DNA of 64,000 bases. Origin: Sorangium cellulosum So0157-2 (lineage in GTDB: Bacteria > Myxococcota_A > Polyangia > Polyangiales > Polyangiaceae). Every line of letters starts with the position of its first letter. Position 1 is the stretch's first letter. The translations under genes were made by a program, and so were the position numbers. The stretch is taken from NCBI RefSeq assembly GCF_000418325.1, contig NC_021658.1, positions 13,248,501 through 13,312,500 on the forward strand, read 5' to 3'. Under the pieces are notes generated by a model. That model saw only the letters and a program-made list of their open reading frames with translations, made no database searches and was not told the DNA's origin. Shown here piece after piece: positions 36,660 through 46,008 of the stretch.

Positions 36660-37070
36660 ATGAGCTCGCCGGGCCCTTCTCCGTGCCTGGCCGGCGCCTC
36701 GCCCTCCTCCCCGCGCGCGGAGATCTTCGTCGTCGACGACGACCCGGCGCTCGTCGACTCGCTGATGGATCTGCTCGCGGACGAGGGCTACGGCGTCCAG
36801 GGGTTCACGCGGCCGCTGGAGGCGCTCGATCGCCTCGCCCGCGGCGCGCGGCCGCGGGCGGTGCTGCTCGACTACGTGATGCCCGAGATGACGGGCGAGG
36901 AGTTCCTCGCCGCGCTCGCCGCGGCGGGCGTCGAGGTGCCCGTCCTCCTGCTCTCCGGCGTGAGCGAGCCCAGCATCCGCGGCGCCGTGGCCGGCGTGCT
37001 CGCGAAGCCGTTCGACGTCGACCGGCTCCTCGGCGTGCTCGCTCGGCTGACCGCCGACGTGCAGCGCTAG
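36660..37070 (+). CDS. single-domain response regulator receiver protein
   Basis: A 136-residue CheY-like protein. ATG 36660 gives a short unrelated lead (MSSPGPSPCLAGASPSSPRA), then the receiver: EIFVVDDDPALVDSL (acidic pocket), AVLLDYVMPEMTGEE (phospho-acceptor Asp), LLLSGVSE (Thr/Ser) and VLAKPFDVDRL (Lys). No output domain. It would act as a phospho-relay or modulate a kinase. Upstream in-frame ATG at 36585 adds residues without a site. Neighbouring GH65 gene starts 91 bases downstream. Confidence 0.9.
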   Translation: MSSPGPSPCLAGASPSSPRAEIFVVDDDPALVDSLMDLLADEGYGVQGFTRPLEALDRLARGARPRAVLLDYVMPEMTGEEFLAALAAAGVEVPVLLLSGVSEPSIRGAVAGVLAKPFDVDRLLGVLARLTADVQR

Positions 37071-37160
37071 CCCACCGCCGCCAGGCCCCGCCCTGATCCC
37101 GGCCTGCACAGGCGCGGCGGCACGATCCTCGCGTGCCCCGGCCCCGGGGAGGAGCCGAGG

Positions 37161-40100
37161 ATGTCGTCTCTCCAAGACAGCGCCGCCGGGCCGCCCGTCG
37201 CCGCGCGGGGCGGGCCGAGCAGCCCCGGCCTCACGGGCGCGCCGGCGGCCGCGATCCGGCTGCCGGCCGAGCTGCACCACCGCTTCCGCTTCGTCGCCAT
37301 CGACGCGAGCCTCCTCCCGGAGGCGGACGGCGGCCCGGAGGCGGACGGCGGCGCCGCGGCGCTGCTCGACGCGCTGCTCGCGATGGGGGTACGCGTGGCG
37401 CTCCTCGCCCGCGAGGGCGTGCCCCACCTCGCGCGGCGGCTCGAGCGCGGCGCGCGCGCGGCGAGCGCGGCGGACCGGCGCCGGCTCTTCGTCGGCGCGC
37501 TCGAGGGCGCGGAGCTCTACGGCTTCGATCGCCGCGGCGCCGCCGTCGCGCTCGCCGCCGCGGCGCCGCCGGACGGGCGCTCCGCGCTGGCCGCGCTGCT
37601 CGCGCAGGTGATCGGGCCGCTCCGCATCGCGCCGCGCGACTGGCTCGCGATCTCGCCGGAGCCGGGCGGGGGCGCGCCGGCGGCGGGCGCGCGCGGGCTC
37701 TCGGGCGCGCCCGAGCTCGCGGGCGCGACCCACGCGGCGGCCGGCGCGCGGCGGCTCGGCGAGATCCTCGCGCTCCAGCGGGACCTCGACCGGGAGCTCG
37801 GCGCGCTCGCGGCGCCGCGCGACGCCGCGTGGATCGTCGAGGAGCCGGGCTTCGACGTGGCGCGCGAGCACGAGATCGAGTCGCTGCTCGCGATCGCCAA
37901 CGGCTACCTCGGCTCGCGCGCGTCGCTCCCGGAGGGGTCGAGCGTGTCGCGGCCCGCGACGTTCATCGCGGGCGCGTTCGAGCCCTCGGCCGACGTGAGC
38001 CGCGTCCCGGAGCTCGTGATCGCCCCCGACTGGGGCCGGCTGAGCGTCGCCATCGAGGGCGAGTCGTTCTCGGCGGAGACGAGCGGCGTGCTGCACCACC
38101 TCCGCGCCCTCGACCTGCGGCGCGGCGTGCTGCTGCGCGAGTGCCTGCGGCGCGGCGAGGCCGGGCACCTCGCGCACGTCCACACGCTCCACGCGGCGTC
38201 GCTCGCGGACCGCCACGTCCTCGTCGAGGCGCTCAGCGTCGCCCCCATCAACTTCACCGGGACCATCCGCGTCGACGCGATCCTGAGCGGCGACGTGAAG
38301 AGCGCGAGCGGCGCGGCGCACTGGGCGCGCTTCGCGGCGGACGCGCGCGCGGAGAGCCTGCTCCTCGTCGGCCGCACGCACGGCGGGCTCGAGACCGCGA
38401 TGACCTCGCACCTGCGCGTGCTCCCGGGCGAGGCCGCCGAGGGCTCGCCCCCGCCCGAGGCCCCCGAGGGCGCGCGCTGCGAGCGCGCCGAGGGCGCGCG
38501 CTCCATCGCCGAGCGCTGCGACATCGGCGTCCGCGTCGCCGAGCGGACCCGCCTCTTCCGGACGACGACGCTGCACACGTCGCGCGACACGGCCGCGCCG
38601 CGCGAGGCGGGCGAGGCGCTCCAGGCGGAGCTCTCGCGCCGCGCCGCGGGCGACGTGCTCGGCGAGCACGCGCGCGCGTGGGCGGAGCGATGGCGCCGCG
38701 CCGACGTCGAGATCGACGGCGCCCCCAAGATCGAGCGGGCGCTCCGGTTCGCCCTCTACCACCTCATCGGCGCCGCGAACCCGGGCGACCCGCGCTGCTC
38801 CATCGGCGCGCGCGGGCTCAGCGGCGAGGCGTACCGCGGCCACGTCTTCTGGGACACCGAGACCTTCCTCGTCCCCTTCTACACGCACTGCTACCCCCAG
38901 GCCGCGCGCGCGCTGCTCCTGTACCGGCACCGCACCCTCGCCGGCGCGCGCCGCAAGGCGAGGTCGCTCGGCTACGAGGGCGCCCTCTACGCGTGGGAGT
39001 CGGCGGACACGGGCGACGAGACGACGCCGCCGCTCCTCGTCACGCCGTTCGGCGAGGTGGTCCGGGTGCTCTCCGGCGAGCAGGAGCACCACATCAGCGC
39101 CGACGTCGCGTACGCGGCGCACGCCTACGGCCGCGCCACCGGCGATCTCGAGTTCGAGCGCGGCGAGGGGGCCGAGATCCTCGTCGAGACGGCGCGCTTC
39201 TGGGCGAGCCGCGCCGAGATCGGGCCGGACGGGCTCACCCACATCCGCCGGGTCATCGGGCCGGACGAGTACCACGAGGCCGTCGACGACAACGCGTTCA
39301 CGAACTGGATGGCGCGGTACAACCTCCGCGCCGCCGCCGCGGTCGTCCGGCGCGGCGTGGCGCGCGGGGACGTGCTCGCGGCGCTCGACCTCCGGCCCGA
39401 GGAGGTCGAGCGCTGGTGCGACGTGGCGGATCGCATGGCCCTCGGGCTCGACCCGCGCACGGGCCTGATCGAGCAGTTCGCGGGCTACTTCCGCCTCGAG
39501 CCGTTCGCGATCGCCGACTACGCCGTGCGCAGCGCGCCGATCGACGTGCTGCTCGGTCGCGCGCGGACGCAGGCCTGCCAGGTCGTGAAGCAGGCGGACG
39601 TCGTGCAGCTCCTCGCGCTGCTCTGGGGCGCGGTGCCCGCGAGCGCGCGGCGCGAGAGCTTCCTCTACTACGAGCCGCGCACCGCCCACGGGAGCTCGCT
39701 GAGCCCGGGCGCCCACGCGCTCGTCGCCGCCCGGCTCGACCTCCACGCCCACGCCGCGCGCTACTTCGACCAGACCGCCGACATCGACCTCGGCAACACG
39801 ATGGGCAACGCCGCGGGGGGCGTGCACGTCGCCGCGATGGGCAGCCTCTGGCAGGCGGTCGCGTTCGGCGTCGCCGGCCTCACGCGCGTCCCGCGGAGCG
39901 CGCTCGCGGCGCGGCTCCCGCCCGCGCCGCCGTGGCCGGACGAGGACGAGGCGATCGGCGTCGAGCCGCACCTCCTGCCGGGCTGGCGTCACCTCAAGAT
40001 CCCGATCTCGTGGCGAGGCCGCGCGCTCGAGATCCACGTGGAGGACGGCGCGGTGGAGGTCGCGCTCGAGGGGAGCGCGCCGCTGCCGATCGCCGCGCTC

Positions 40101-40208
40101 GACGCGGGCGCGGTCGCCTGCGCCGTGGTGGCCGAGCCGGGCCGCCGCTACGCGGCGCGGCGGATCGGCGGCCGGTTTCAGACATGGGAGGAGGTCACGA
40201 CATGCTGA
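37161..40208 (+). CDS. GH65 disaccharide phosphorylase (trehalose/kojibiose/maltose type)
   Basis: A 1015-residue protein starting at ATG 37161, after GGGGAGGAG. Residues 1 to about 205 resemble a degraded HAD-like domain (FRFVAIDASLLPEAD, LLARE, GAELYGFDRRGAAVAL), as in fused phosphoglucomutase/GH65 proteins, but the canonical HAD motif DxDGT is not there. From about 225 the GH65 glycosidic-phosphorylase follows (FDVAREHEIESLLAIANGYL, TFIAGAFEPSADVSRVP), with RGHVFWDTETFLVPFY and the general-acid motif GPDEYHE at residues 700-706, and FLYYEPRTAHGSSLSPGAHA. It phosphorolyses an alpha-linked disaccharide to beta-glucose-1-phosphate (family knowledge); substrate unknown. Overlaps the Usp gene by seven bases. 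Confidence 0.88.
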   Translation: MSSLQDSAAGPPVAARGGPSSPGLTGAPAAAIRLPAELHHRFRFVAIDASLLPEADGGPEADGGAAALLDALLAMGVRVALLAREGVPHLARRLERGARAASAADRRRLFVGALEGAELYGFDRRGAAVALAAAAPPDGRSALAALLAQVIGPLRIAPRDWLAISPEPGGGAPAAGARGLSGAPELAGATHAAAGARRLGEILALQRDLDRELGALAAPRDAAWIVEEPGFDVAREHEIESLLAIANGYLGSRASLPEGSSVSRPATFIAGAFEPSADVSRVPELVIAPDWGRLSVAIEGESFSAETSGVLHHLRALDLRRGVLLRECLRRGEAGHLAHVHTLHAASLADRHVLVEALSVAPINFTGTIRVDAILSGDVKSASGAAHWARFAADARAESLLLVGRTHGGLETAMTSHLRVLPGEAAEGSPPPEAPEGARCERAEGARSIAERCDIGVRVAERTRLFRTTTLHTSRDTAAPREAGEALQAELSRRAAGDVLGEHARAWAERWRRADVEIDGAPKIERALRFALYHLIGAANPGDPRCSIGARGLSGEAYRGHVFWDTETFLVPFYTHCYPQAARALLLYRHRTLAGARRKARSLGYEGALYAWESADTGDETTPPLLVTPFGEVVRVLSGEQEHHISADVAYAAHAYGRATGDLEFERGEGAEILVETARFWASRAEIGPDGLTHIRRVIGPDEYHEAVDDNAFTNWMARYNLRAAAAVVRRGVARGDVLAALDLRPEEVERWCDVADRMALGLDPRTGLIEQFAGYFRLEPFAIADYAVRSAPIDVLLGRARTQACQVVKQADVVQLLALLWGAVPASARRESFLYYEPRTAHGSSLSPGAHALVAARLDLHAHAARYFDQTADIDLGNTMGNAAGGVHVAAMGSLWQAVAFGVAGLTRVPRSALAARLPPAPPWPDEDEAIGVEPHLLPGWRHLKIPISWRGRALEIHVEDGAVEVALEGSAPLPIAALDAGAVACAVVAEPGRRYAARRIGGRFQTWEEVTTC

Positions 40209-41191
40209 GCGCTGTGCGCGATGGGTCTCTCGGCGAACGTGGGGCGCTGTCCGGGCCGGCTTCCGCGGCCGATCCGTCCCTCGGCGCGCGCGAGGGCGGC
40301 GACGAGCCCTCGCCGGAGAGCGGCGCGCGGAGCAGGAGCGTGCTCGTCGCGCTCCACGGCCGCCGCGCCCATAAGGGCGCCCTCGGGCTCGGGCGGCTCA
40401 TCGCCGGCGCGCTCCACGCGCCGCTGCACGGGCTCCTCGTCTGCGCCGAGCCGCTCGAGGCGAGCGAGGTGCCCGCCCACCTCGGGGTCGCCCCGGAGGC
40501 GCTGCAGGGCGTGGTGCTGCACGTCGCGGCGAGCGAGGATCCGCCGGGCGCGCTCGCGGCGGCGGCGAGGGGCCGCGGCGCCTCCTTCGTGGTGGTGGAC
40601 TCCGAGCCGGAGGAGGTCGTGGACGAGCGCCTCGGCGTCGGCCGGCTCGCCGCGCGCGCGCTGGACGCCGCCGCCTGCGGGGTCGTCGTCATCGGCCCGG
40701 CGGCGCTGGCGCCGTCGCGGATCGAGCGCATCCTCTTGCCGCTCGACGGGACCCCCAGCACGGCCGCCGCCATCACCCCCGCCGGAGAGCTCGCCCGGAG
40801 GATCGGCGCCGAGCTCGACATCGTGATGGTCGGCGGCGCCTCGCCGCGGGAGGCCGACGACGCGCCGCCCGTCTCGACGCCGCTGCCCTCCGAGCCGGGC
40901 GCGATGGTGGCGCCCCTGTACGTCGATCAGCCCCAGCACGAGTGGCCCGCGTTCACCGAGGAGTTCCTGGCCCGGTTCCTGGGCGCGATCGGCCACTGCC
41001 CCCACGACGTCGCCACGCGGTTCTTCCTCGGCAAGGGCGAGCCGGCGGCGGAGATCCTGCGGCTCGCCGGGCAGCTGACGAGCGACCTCGTGGTCCTGGT
41101 CTGGCACGGGCAGCTCGAGCATCACCACGGCGGCGTCTTCCGCGACGTGCTCTGCGGCGCCCCCTGCCCGGTCATGGTCCTGCGGCGGTAG
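40202..41191 (+). CDS. two-domain universal stress protein
   Basis: A 329-residue Usp protein. ATG 40202 overlaps the GH65 stop (ATGCTGA), and GGGAGGAGG precedes it. It has two Usp-like halves: the first (RSRSVLVALHGRRAHKGALG and SFVVVDSEPEEVV) and the second (RIERILLPLDGTPSTAAAIT, ATRFFLGKGEPAAEILRLA, SDLVVLVWHGQLEHHHGGVF, CPVMVLRR). The usual nucleotide motif GxxG-9x-GS/T is only partly kept. Coupling to a disaccharide phosphorylase suggests a role in energy stress or dormancy (inference). Confidence 0.82.
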   Translation: MLSAVRDGSLGERGALSGPASAADPSLGAREGGDEPSPESGARSRSVLVALHGRRAHKGALGLGRLIAGALHAPLHGLLVCAEPLEASEVPAHLGVAPEALQGVVLHVAASEDPPGALAAAARGRGASFVVVDSEPEEVVDERLGVGRLAARALDAAACGVVVIGPAALAPSRIERILLPLDGTPSTAAAITPAGELARRIGAELDIVMVGGASPREADDAPPVSTPLPSEPGAMVAPLYVDQPQHEWPAFTEEFLARFLGAIGHCPHDVATRFFLGKGEPAAEILRLAGQLTSDLVVLVWHGQLEHHHGGVFRDVLCGAPCPVMVLRR

Positions 41192-41303
41192 CGCGCGCTC
41201 CAGCGTGTCCTCCGGCGCGGCCGCGCCTGTTCTCCGGCGCGGCCGCGCCCCGGCGGGCGGGCTCCACGCCAGCGGGCGTCGAAAGGCGCTATGGTGCGCC
41301 GCC

Positions 41304-43667
41304 ATGGTCGCCCGGAAGCTGCCCGCCAGCGAGTGCCGCAAGATCGTCGACCCCCAGAGCTTCCGCTTCTCCACGACGGATGAGGTCGCGCCGCTGTCCG
41401 CGGGCATCGGCTCGCAGGAGCGCGCCCTCGCCGCGCTCTCCTTCGGCCTCGACATCCGCCAGCCCCGCTTCCACGTCGTCGTCGTCGGCGCGCCCGGCAC
41501 CGGCCGCACGTTCTGCGCGCGCGCCGTCGCGAAGCGCATCGCCGCGAGCCGCCCCACGCCCGACGACATCCTCCTCTTGCCGAACCCCCACCGCCCGAGC
41601 GAGCCCACGGTCCTGTCGCTCCCCCCGGGCGAGGGCCGCCCCTTCGTCGAGGCGATGGAGGAGCTCCACGAGAAGCTCGTCGACGCCCTGCGCGGCGCGA
41701 CCGAGGGCGAGCGCTTCAAGCAGGCGCGCGGCAAGATCCAGCGCCGGGTGAACGCGGAGGAGCGGCGGCTCGAGGAGCAGCTCAAGTCCGCGGCGCGCGA
41801 GCTCGGCCTCGACCTCGTCCGCGGCGACGACGAGGTGCAGATCACCTCGCTCGACGACGCCTCGAACGCGCCCGACGGCGAGGCCCTGCACGCCATCGCC
41901 GGCTCCATCGAGGAGTTCGAGATGCGGCTCGCCACGGTGCAGGACGAGGCCGACGCCGAGCTGCGCAGCGTCGTGAAGCAGCTGCTCAGCGACGGCGTGA
42001 AGGGCTGCTTCCAGCCGGTGCGCGCGCGCTTCGAGGGGCGCGACGACATCAGCGCCTTCCTCGCGGACGTCGAGACGGTCGTCTCGAAGGAGTTCCGCCT
42101 GCTCGTCGACGAGGCGCGGGGCGAGGAGGGCGGCGCCACCCTGCCGCGCGGCGTGGTCGTCCCGACGCTGCTCACCGAGCACACGCCCGACTCCGGCGCC
42201 CCCGTCGTGGAGGTCCCCTACCCCACGCTGAGCGCCCTGTTCGGCCGCACCCACGCGCCGCCCGACTCCGGCTTCCCGCCCGAGCCGGGCTTCGCCGTCG
42301 CGGGCGCCCTCCACGAGGCGGCCGGCGGCTTCCTCATCCTTCCCGCGGGCGCGCTCCTCAAGAACGAGGCGCTCTACGAGCAGCTCAAGGCCTGCCTCCT
42401 CGCCGGCAAGTTCATCGTCCCCGAGCACAACCCGTCGTACTTCCGCGGCACCGCGGAGGAGCTGCTCTTCCCGCCCATCTCGATCGACGTGAAGGTCGTC
42501 CTCGTCACGAACCCGCAGCTCTACCAGGACCTGCACGACGCCGATCCGGAGTTCTCGCAGCTCTTCAAGGTGCAGGCGCGCTTCGAGACGACGATCTCGC
42601 TCGACCAGGCGCTGCTCACCTACCCCGCGTTCCTCGCCGGCTTCGCGCACGATCGCGGCCTGCCGCCGATCACGGCCGACGGCGTGACCGCGCTCCTCTT
42701 CCACGGCGGCCGCCTCGCGGAGAGCCAGACCAAGGTGAGCGCGCAGCTCGGGCTCATCGCCGAGGTCGCGACCGAGGCCGGCTACCGGGCCCAGCGCCGC
42801 GGCCGCAAGGTCGTCGACGGCCCCGAGGTCAACGAGGCGCTCGAGGCGGCCCGCCGCCGCGGCAGCCACTTCCGCGACCACGTGCACGAGATGCTGTCCG
42901 ACGGGACGATCCGCATCGACGTCACCGGCCGGCGCGTCGGGCAGGTCAACGCGATCTCGGTCCTGTCCGACGGCCCGCAGACGTTCGGCCGCCCCTGCCG
43001 CGTGACGGCGGTCGTCTACCCGGGCCGCGAGGGCCCGGTGAACATCGCGCGCGAGGTCGAGATGTCGGGCCCGCTCCACAGCAAGGGCGTGCTCGTCCTC
43101 ACGGGCTACCTCGCCGCGCGGTTCGCCCAGCGCCGCCCGCTCTCGTTCGGCGCCTCGCTCGTCTTCGAGCAGACCTACGAGCCCATCGAGGGCGACAGCG
43201 CCTCGTCGAGCGAGCTCTACGCGCTCCTGTCGGCGCTCTCGGGCGTCCCCATCCGGCAAGAGCTCGCCGCGACCGGCAGCATCGATCAGCAGGGGAGCAT
43301 CCAGCCCGTCGGCGGCATCAACGAGAAGATCGAGGCCTTCTTCGATCTGTGCGCCGCCAAGGGCCTGACGGGCGAGCAGGGCGTGCTCATCCCGAGCGCC
43401 AACCGCGACGCGCTCATGCTGCGGGGCGACGTCATCACCGCGATCGAGGCCGGCCGCTTCCACGTGTTCGAGGTGAGCTCGGTCGAGGAGGGCATCGAGA
43501 TCATCACGGGCATCCCGGCCGGCGTCGCCGACGCGGACGGGAGGTACCCGGAGGGGACCGTGTTCCACGCGGCGGACCAGCAGCTCGAGCGCTTCCACCA
43601 GGCGATCGCCGACACGACGAGAGGGGGGCCGAGCGCGGATCCCCGGGGCATGCTCCGGGGTCGCTGA
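41304..43667 (+). CDS. Lon-related ATP-dependent protease (AAA_32/LonB type)
   Basis: A 787-residue protein from ATG 41304 (MVARKLPASECRKIVDP), preferred over an upstream ATG whose extension is non-homologous. The ATPase region has the P-loop GAPGTGRT at residues 62-69, with Arg in place of Lys as is common in this family. A coiled coil follows (RVNAEERRLEEQLKSAAREL). AAA features appear later (FLILPAGALLKNEALYEQLK, ISIDVKVVLVTN). The Lon protease domain is at the C-terminal end: EGDSASSSELYALLSALSG with the catalytic Ser, and VGGINEKIEAFFDLCAA with Lys. A signal peptide and membrane segment are absent. It leads a three-gene operon with a ParB-like and a TPR-like gene. Confidence 0.92.
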   Translation: MVARKLPASECRKIVDPQSFRFSTTDEVAPLSAGIGSQERALAALSFGLDIRQPRFHVVVVGAPGTGRTFCARAVAKRIAASRPTPDDILLLPNPHRPSEPTVLSLPPGEGRPFVEAMEELHEKLVDALRGATEGERFKQARGKIQRRVNAEERRLEEQLKSAARELGLDLVRGDDEVQITSLDDASNAPDGEALHAIAGSIEEFEMRLATVQDEADAELRSVVKQLLSDGVKGCFQPVRARFEGRDDISAFLADVETVVSKEFRLLVDEARGEEGGATLPRGVVVPTLLTEHTPDSGAPVVEVPYPTLSALFGRTHAPPDSGFPPEPGFAVAGALHEAAGGFLILPAGALLKNEALYEQLKACLLAGKFIVPEHNPSYFRGTAEELLFPPISIDVKVVLVTNPQLYQDLHDADPEFSQLFKVQARFETTISLDQALLTYPAFLAGFAHDRGLPPITADGVTALLFHGGRLAESQTKVSAQLGLIAEVATEAGYRAQRRGRKVVDGPEVNEALEAARRRGSHFRDHVHEMLSDGTIRIDVTGRRVGQVNAISVLSDGPQTFGRPCRVTAVVYPGREGPVNIAREVEMSGPLHSKGVLVLTGYLAARFAQRRPLSFGASLVFEQTYEPIEGDSASSSELYALLSALSGVPIRQELAATGSIDQQGSIQPVGGINEKIEAFFDLCAAKGLTGEQGVLIPSANRDALMLRGDVITAIEAGRFHVFEVSSVEEGIEIITGIPAGVADADGRYPEGTVFHAADQQLERFHQAIADTTRGGPSADPRGMLRGR

Positions 43668-43676
43668 GGAGGACCG

Positions 43677-44729
43677 ATGGCCGCGAAGCGCACAGCCAAG
43701 CCGCGGGCGCCGAAGGAGCCGAACGCCGCGCCCGCGCCCCGGGCGCGGCGTAAGAAGGCGGCGCCGGCCGCGGGCACGCGCGGCCTCGACGCCGCCGAGC
43801 TCGCCGCGGGCGCGCCCCCGCCGGACGTCGCCGCGCTCGCCGAGGCGATCCGGAGCGACGGCGGCAGCGTGCTCGCCGTCTACCGCGAGCCGGTCGGCGG
43901 CGCGTGGGCGGTCCTCGCCGGCCTGCCGCTCGACCGGGTGGAGCCGACGCCGTTCCAGCGCGACCTCTCGGAGGCGCACGTCGCGCGCCTCGGCGAGGTC
44001 ATCGACAAGCTCGACTGCTTCCTCGATCCCATCATCGCCGTGCGGACCCCGCTCTCGTCGGGGCCGGGCCGGGCCGGGCCGTCGGCCCCCGGCGAGGGGA
44101 GGTACTGGACCCCGAACGGCAACCACCGCCGCGCCGCGCTCACGCGCCTCGGCGCGAAGAGCGCGGTCGCGCTCGTGCTGCCCGACGAGCGGATCGCGTA
44201 CCGCATCCTCGCGCTCAACACCGAGAAGGCGCACAACATCCGCGAGAAGGCGCTCGAGGTGACGCGGATGGCGCGCTCGCTCGCGGAGCTCGATCCGCGG
44301 CCGGAGCAGGAGTTCCGCCTCGAGTTCGAGGAGCCGAGCCTGCTCACCCTCGGCCTCTGCTACGAGCAGCGCCCCCGCTTCTCGGGCGGCGCCTACCAGT
44401 CGGTCCTCCGGCACATCGACCGCTTCCTCGACGAGCCGCTCCCGGAGGCGATCGAGACCCGCAGGGCGCGCGCCGAGCTCCTCCTCGCGGTCGACGACGC
44501 GGTCGCCCAGGCCGTCGACGCGCTCAAGGCGCGCGGGTTCGAGAGCCCCTACCTCAAGGCGTTCGTCGTGGCCCGCATCAACCCGCTCCGCTTCCAGAGG
44601 TCCCCGGAGGCGCCGTTCGAGCCCACGCTCACCAAGATGCTGGCGTCGGCGCAGCGCTTCGATCCGGCCGCGGTCCGCCCCGACCAGGTCGCGCGCGCCG
44701 CCGGTCCGCCCGAGGAGCCCGCCGGATGA
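43677..44729 (+). CDS. ParB/Srx-like domain protein
   Basis: A 350-residue protein with GAGGAGGACC five bases before ATG 43677, nine bases after the Lon gene. N-terminal 50 residues are Lys/Arg/Ala-rich and disordered. Residues about 80-190 have the ParB-N fold pattern: LPLDRVEPTPFQRDLSEAHV, LGEVIDKLDCFLDPIIAVRT, YWTPNGNHRRAALTRLGAKS (GNHRR motif) and VPLVLPD-like VALVLPDERIAYRILALN. The rest is helical (LEVTRMARSLAELDP, AYQSVLRHIDRFLD). No HTH was seen, so this is a ParB-N-like regulator or NTPase (CTP-binding) rather than a partition ParB. Its link to Lon is only positional. Confidence 0.78.
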   Translation: MAAKRTAKPRAPKEPNAAPAPRARRKKAAPAAGTRGLDAAELAAGAPPPDVAALAEAIRSDGGSVLAVYREPVGGAWAVLAGLPLDRVEPTPFQRDLSEAHVARLGEVIDKLDCFLDPIIAVRTPLSSGPGRAGPSAPGEGRYWTPNGNHRRAALTRLGAKSAVALVLPDERIAYRILALNTEKAHNIREKALEVTRMARSLAELDPRPEQEFRLEFEEPSLLTLGLCYEQRPRFSGGAYQSVLRHIDRFLDEPLPEAIETRRARAELLLAVDDAVAQAVDALKARGFESPYLKAFVVARINPLRFQRSPEAPFEPTLTKMLASAQRFDPAAVRPDQVARAAGPPEEPAG

Positions 44730-45457
44730 TCCCGGCCGGCGCCGCGTGCGCGATCGCCGCCGTCGCCGCGCTGCTGCTCCTCCTCGGCGGCATCGTCAAG
44801 GCGAAGCGCGCCGCGCGGCCCGCCCGCCGCGCCGAGGCCCCCGCGCCCGCCGGTCGGCTCCGCTGGGCCGCTCGTCCGGCCGCGCGCGCCGGGGAGGCTC
44901 CCGCCGCGTCGCCGCCGTCCCACCGCGGCGATCCCCGGGCCATCTACGCGTACGCCGCCCACGTCGTCGGCCAGTCGCTCGCCTTTCATGGCAGCTACCG
45001 GGCGGCGGCCGCGTCCCTGCGCGACGTCCCGCTCGACTGGACGCCGCCCGGGGTGCGCTTGCTCCTGATGAGCAACCTCGCCCAGTGGCAGCTCTGCGCG
45101 GGCGACGTCGAGGCGGCCAGGCAGCTCCTTCCGGACCTCTGCGAGGAGCGCGCGCCCGCGTCGGTGCGCCCGCTCGTGCGGGGCGCGCGCGCCGCGGTGC
45201 TCGTCCGCACGGGCGACGCCGAGGGGGCGCTCGCCCTGGTCGGCCGCTCGGACGGGGAGCGGGACGAGCCGTCCGAGGTGCGCCAGCGCTACCGCATCAC
45301 CCGGGCGCACGCGCTCGCGGCCCGGGGCGAGCTCGCCGCCGCGCGCGCCGAGCTCCGCCGGGTGGTCGACGACGTCGGCGTCGACGAGCTCTGCCGCTGG
45401 ATCCCCGCGGGCGGGCCCGCCCGGGCCACCATGATCGAGCTCATCGACGCGGGGTGA
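44726..45457 (+). CDS. membrane-anchored TPR-like protein
   Basis: A 243-residue protein; ATG 44726 overlaps the ParB-like stop (ATGA). Residues 3-25 (AGAACAIAAVAALLLLLGGI) are one hydrophobic helix, an N-terminal anchor. A basic low-complexity linker follows to about 70. Residues about 75-240 are alternating helix pairs (IYAYAAHVVGQSLAFHGSYR, LLLMSNLAQWQLCAGDVEAA, RAAVLVRTGDAEGALALVG, HALAARGELAAARAELRRVV), with TPR-like spacing. Typical scaffold for protein contact; partner not known. Confidence 0.75.
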   Translation: MIPAGAACAIAAVAALLLLLGGIVKAKRAARPARRAEAPAPAGRLRWAARPAARAGEAPAASPPSHRGDPRAIYAYAAHVVGQSLAFHGSYRAAAASLRDVPLDWTPPGVRLLLMSNLAQWQLCAGDVEAARQLLPDLCEERAPASVRPLVRGARAAVLVRTGDAEGALALVGRSDGERDEPSEVRQRYRITRAHALAARGELAAARAELRRVVDDVGVDELCRWIPAGGPARATMIELIDAG

Positions 45458-46008
45458 CGGACTCGCGATCTCCCGCCCTCGCCCGCCGCGCGCGGCCGGC
45501 TCGCCGCTCCCCCCGGGGCTCCCGACGAGGCGGTGAGCGCCGCGCAGCGCTGGCCACTCACGCCCTCGTCGGAGCGCGCGGCGCCGTGACGCCTCGATTC
45601 TCCGGCAGATATCGAGTCGCTGGACTCGCCATCAATTCGACGGATCGGTCGATTGTCAATCCTTATTTGCCTGATTTGGCGCGCAGGAGCTCCCGTACGC
45701 TCTTTCTGGAGATCCCGCTCGATCCAGCGAGCTGGTGGGCTCGTGGCTGGGATTCCGCAGGACGGTGGGGGGCGCAACGTTGCGGGCGATTGGCATCTGG
45801 TAGAAAAAGGATGCTGTACGCAAAGTGCATCGGGCCAGGTAGGCTTCTCGCGTCGGCGGGGGAGAATGCATGCCAACCTGCACGGGTGGCCAATGAGGGT
45901 GGGGGCGCCGCGGGGGGGCGTCTGCGGATGCAGCACCGGTTCTGCCACGACCACGCGCCCGGCCGAGGCGGCTGCCCTCGCTGACCGGAGCCTGCCTGGG
46001 AGGCTCCC
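45458..46008. other. 551-base intergenic region before the hybrid kinase
   Basis: No gene is convincing. An AT-richer core (about 45595-45680) contains a hairpin CGAGTC/GACTCG at 45613-45628 and an imperfect palindrome at 45637-45652. A 12-bp palindrome CGCAACGTTGCG lies at 45773-45784. Small open frames across the region lack coding bias and sites. The hybrid kinase start at 46009 has GGGAGG six bases upstream. Confidence 0.6.

Noticed and set aside
36411-40037. 1208-residue minus-strand open frame opposite the GH65 gene
   Set aside because: The opposite strand has a clear GH65 domain with the GPDEYHE motif; this frame has no motif.
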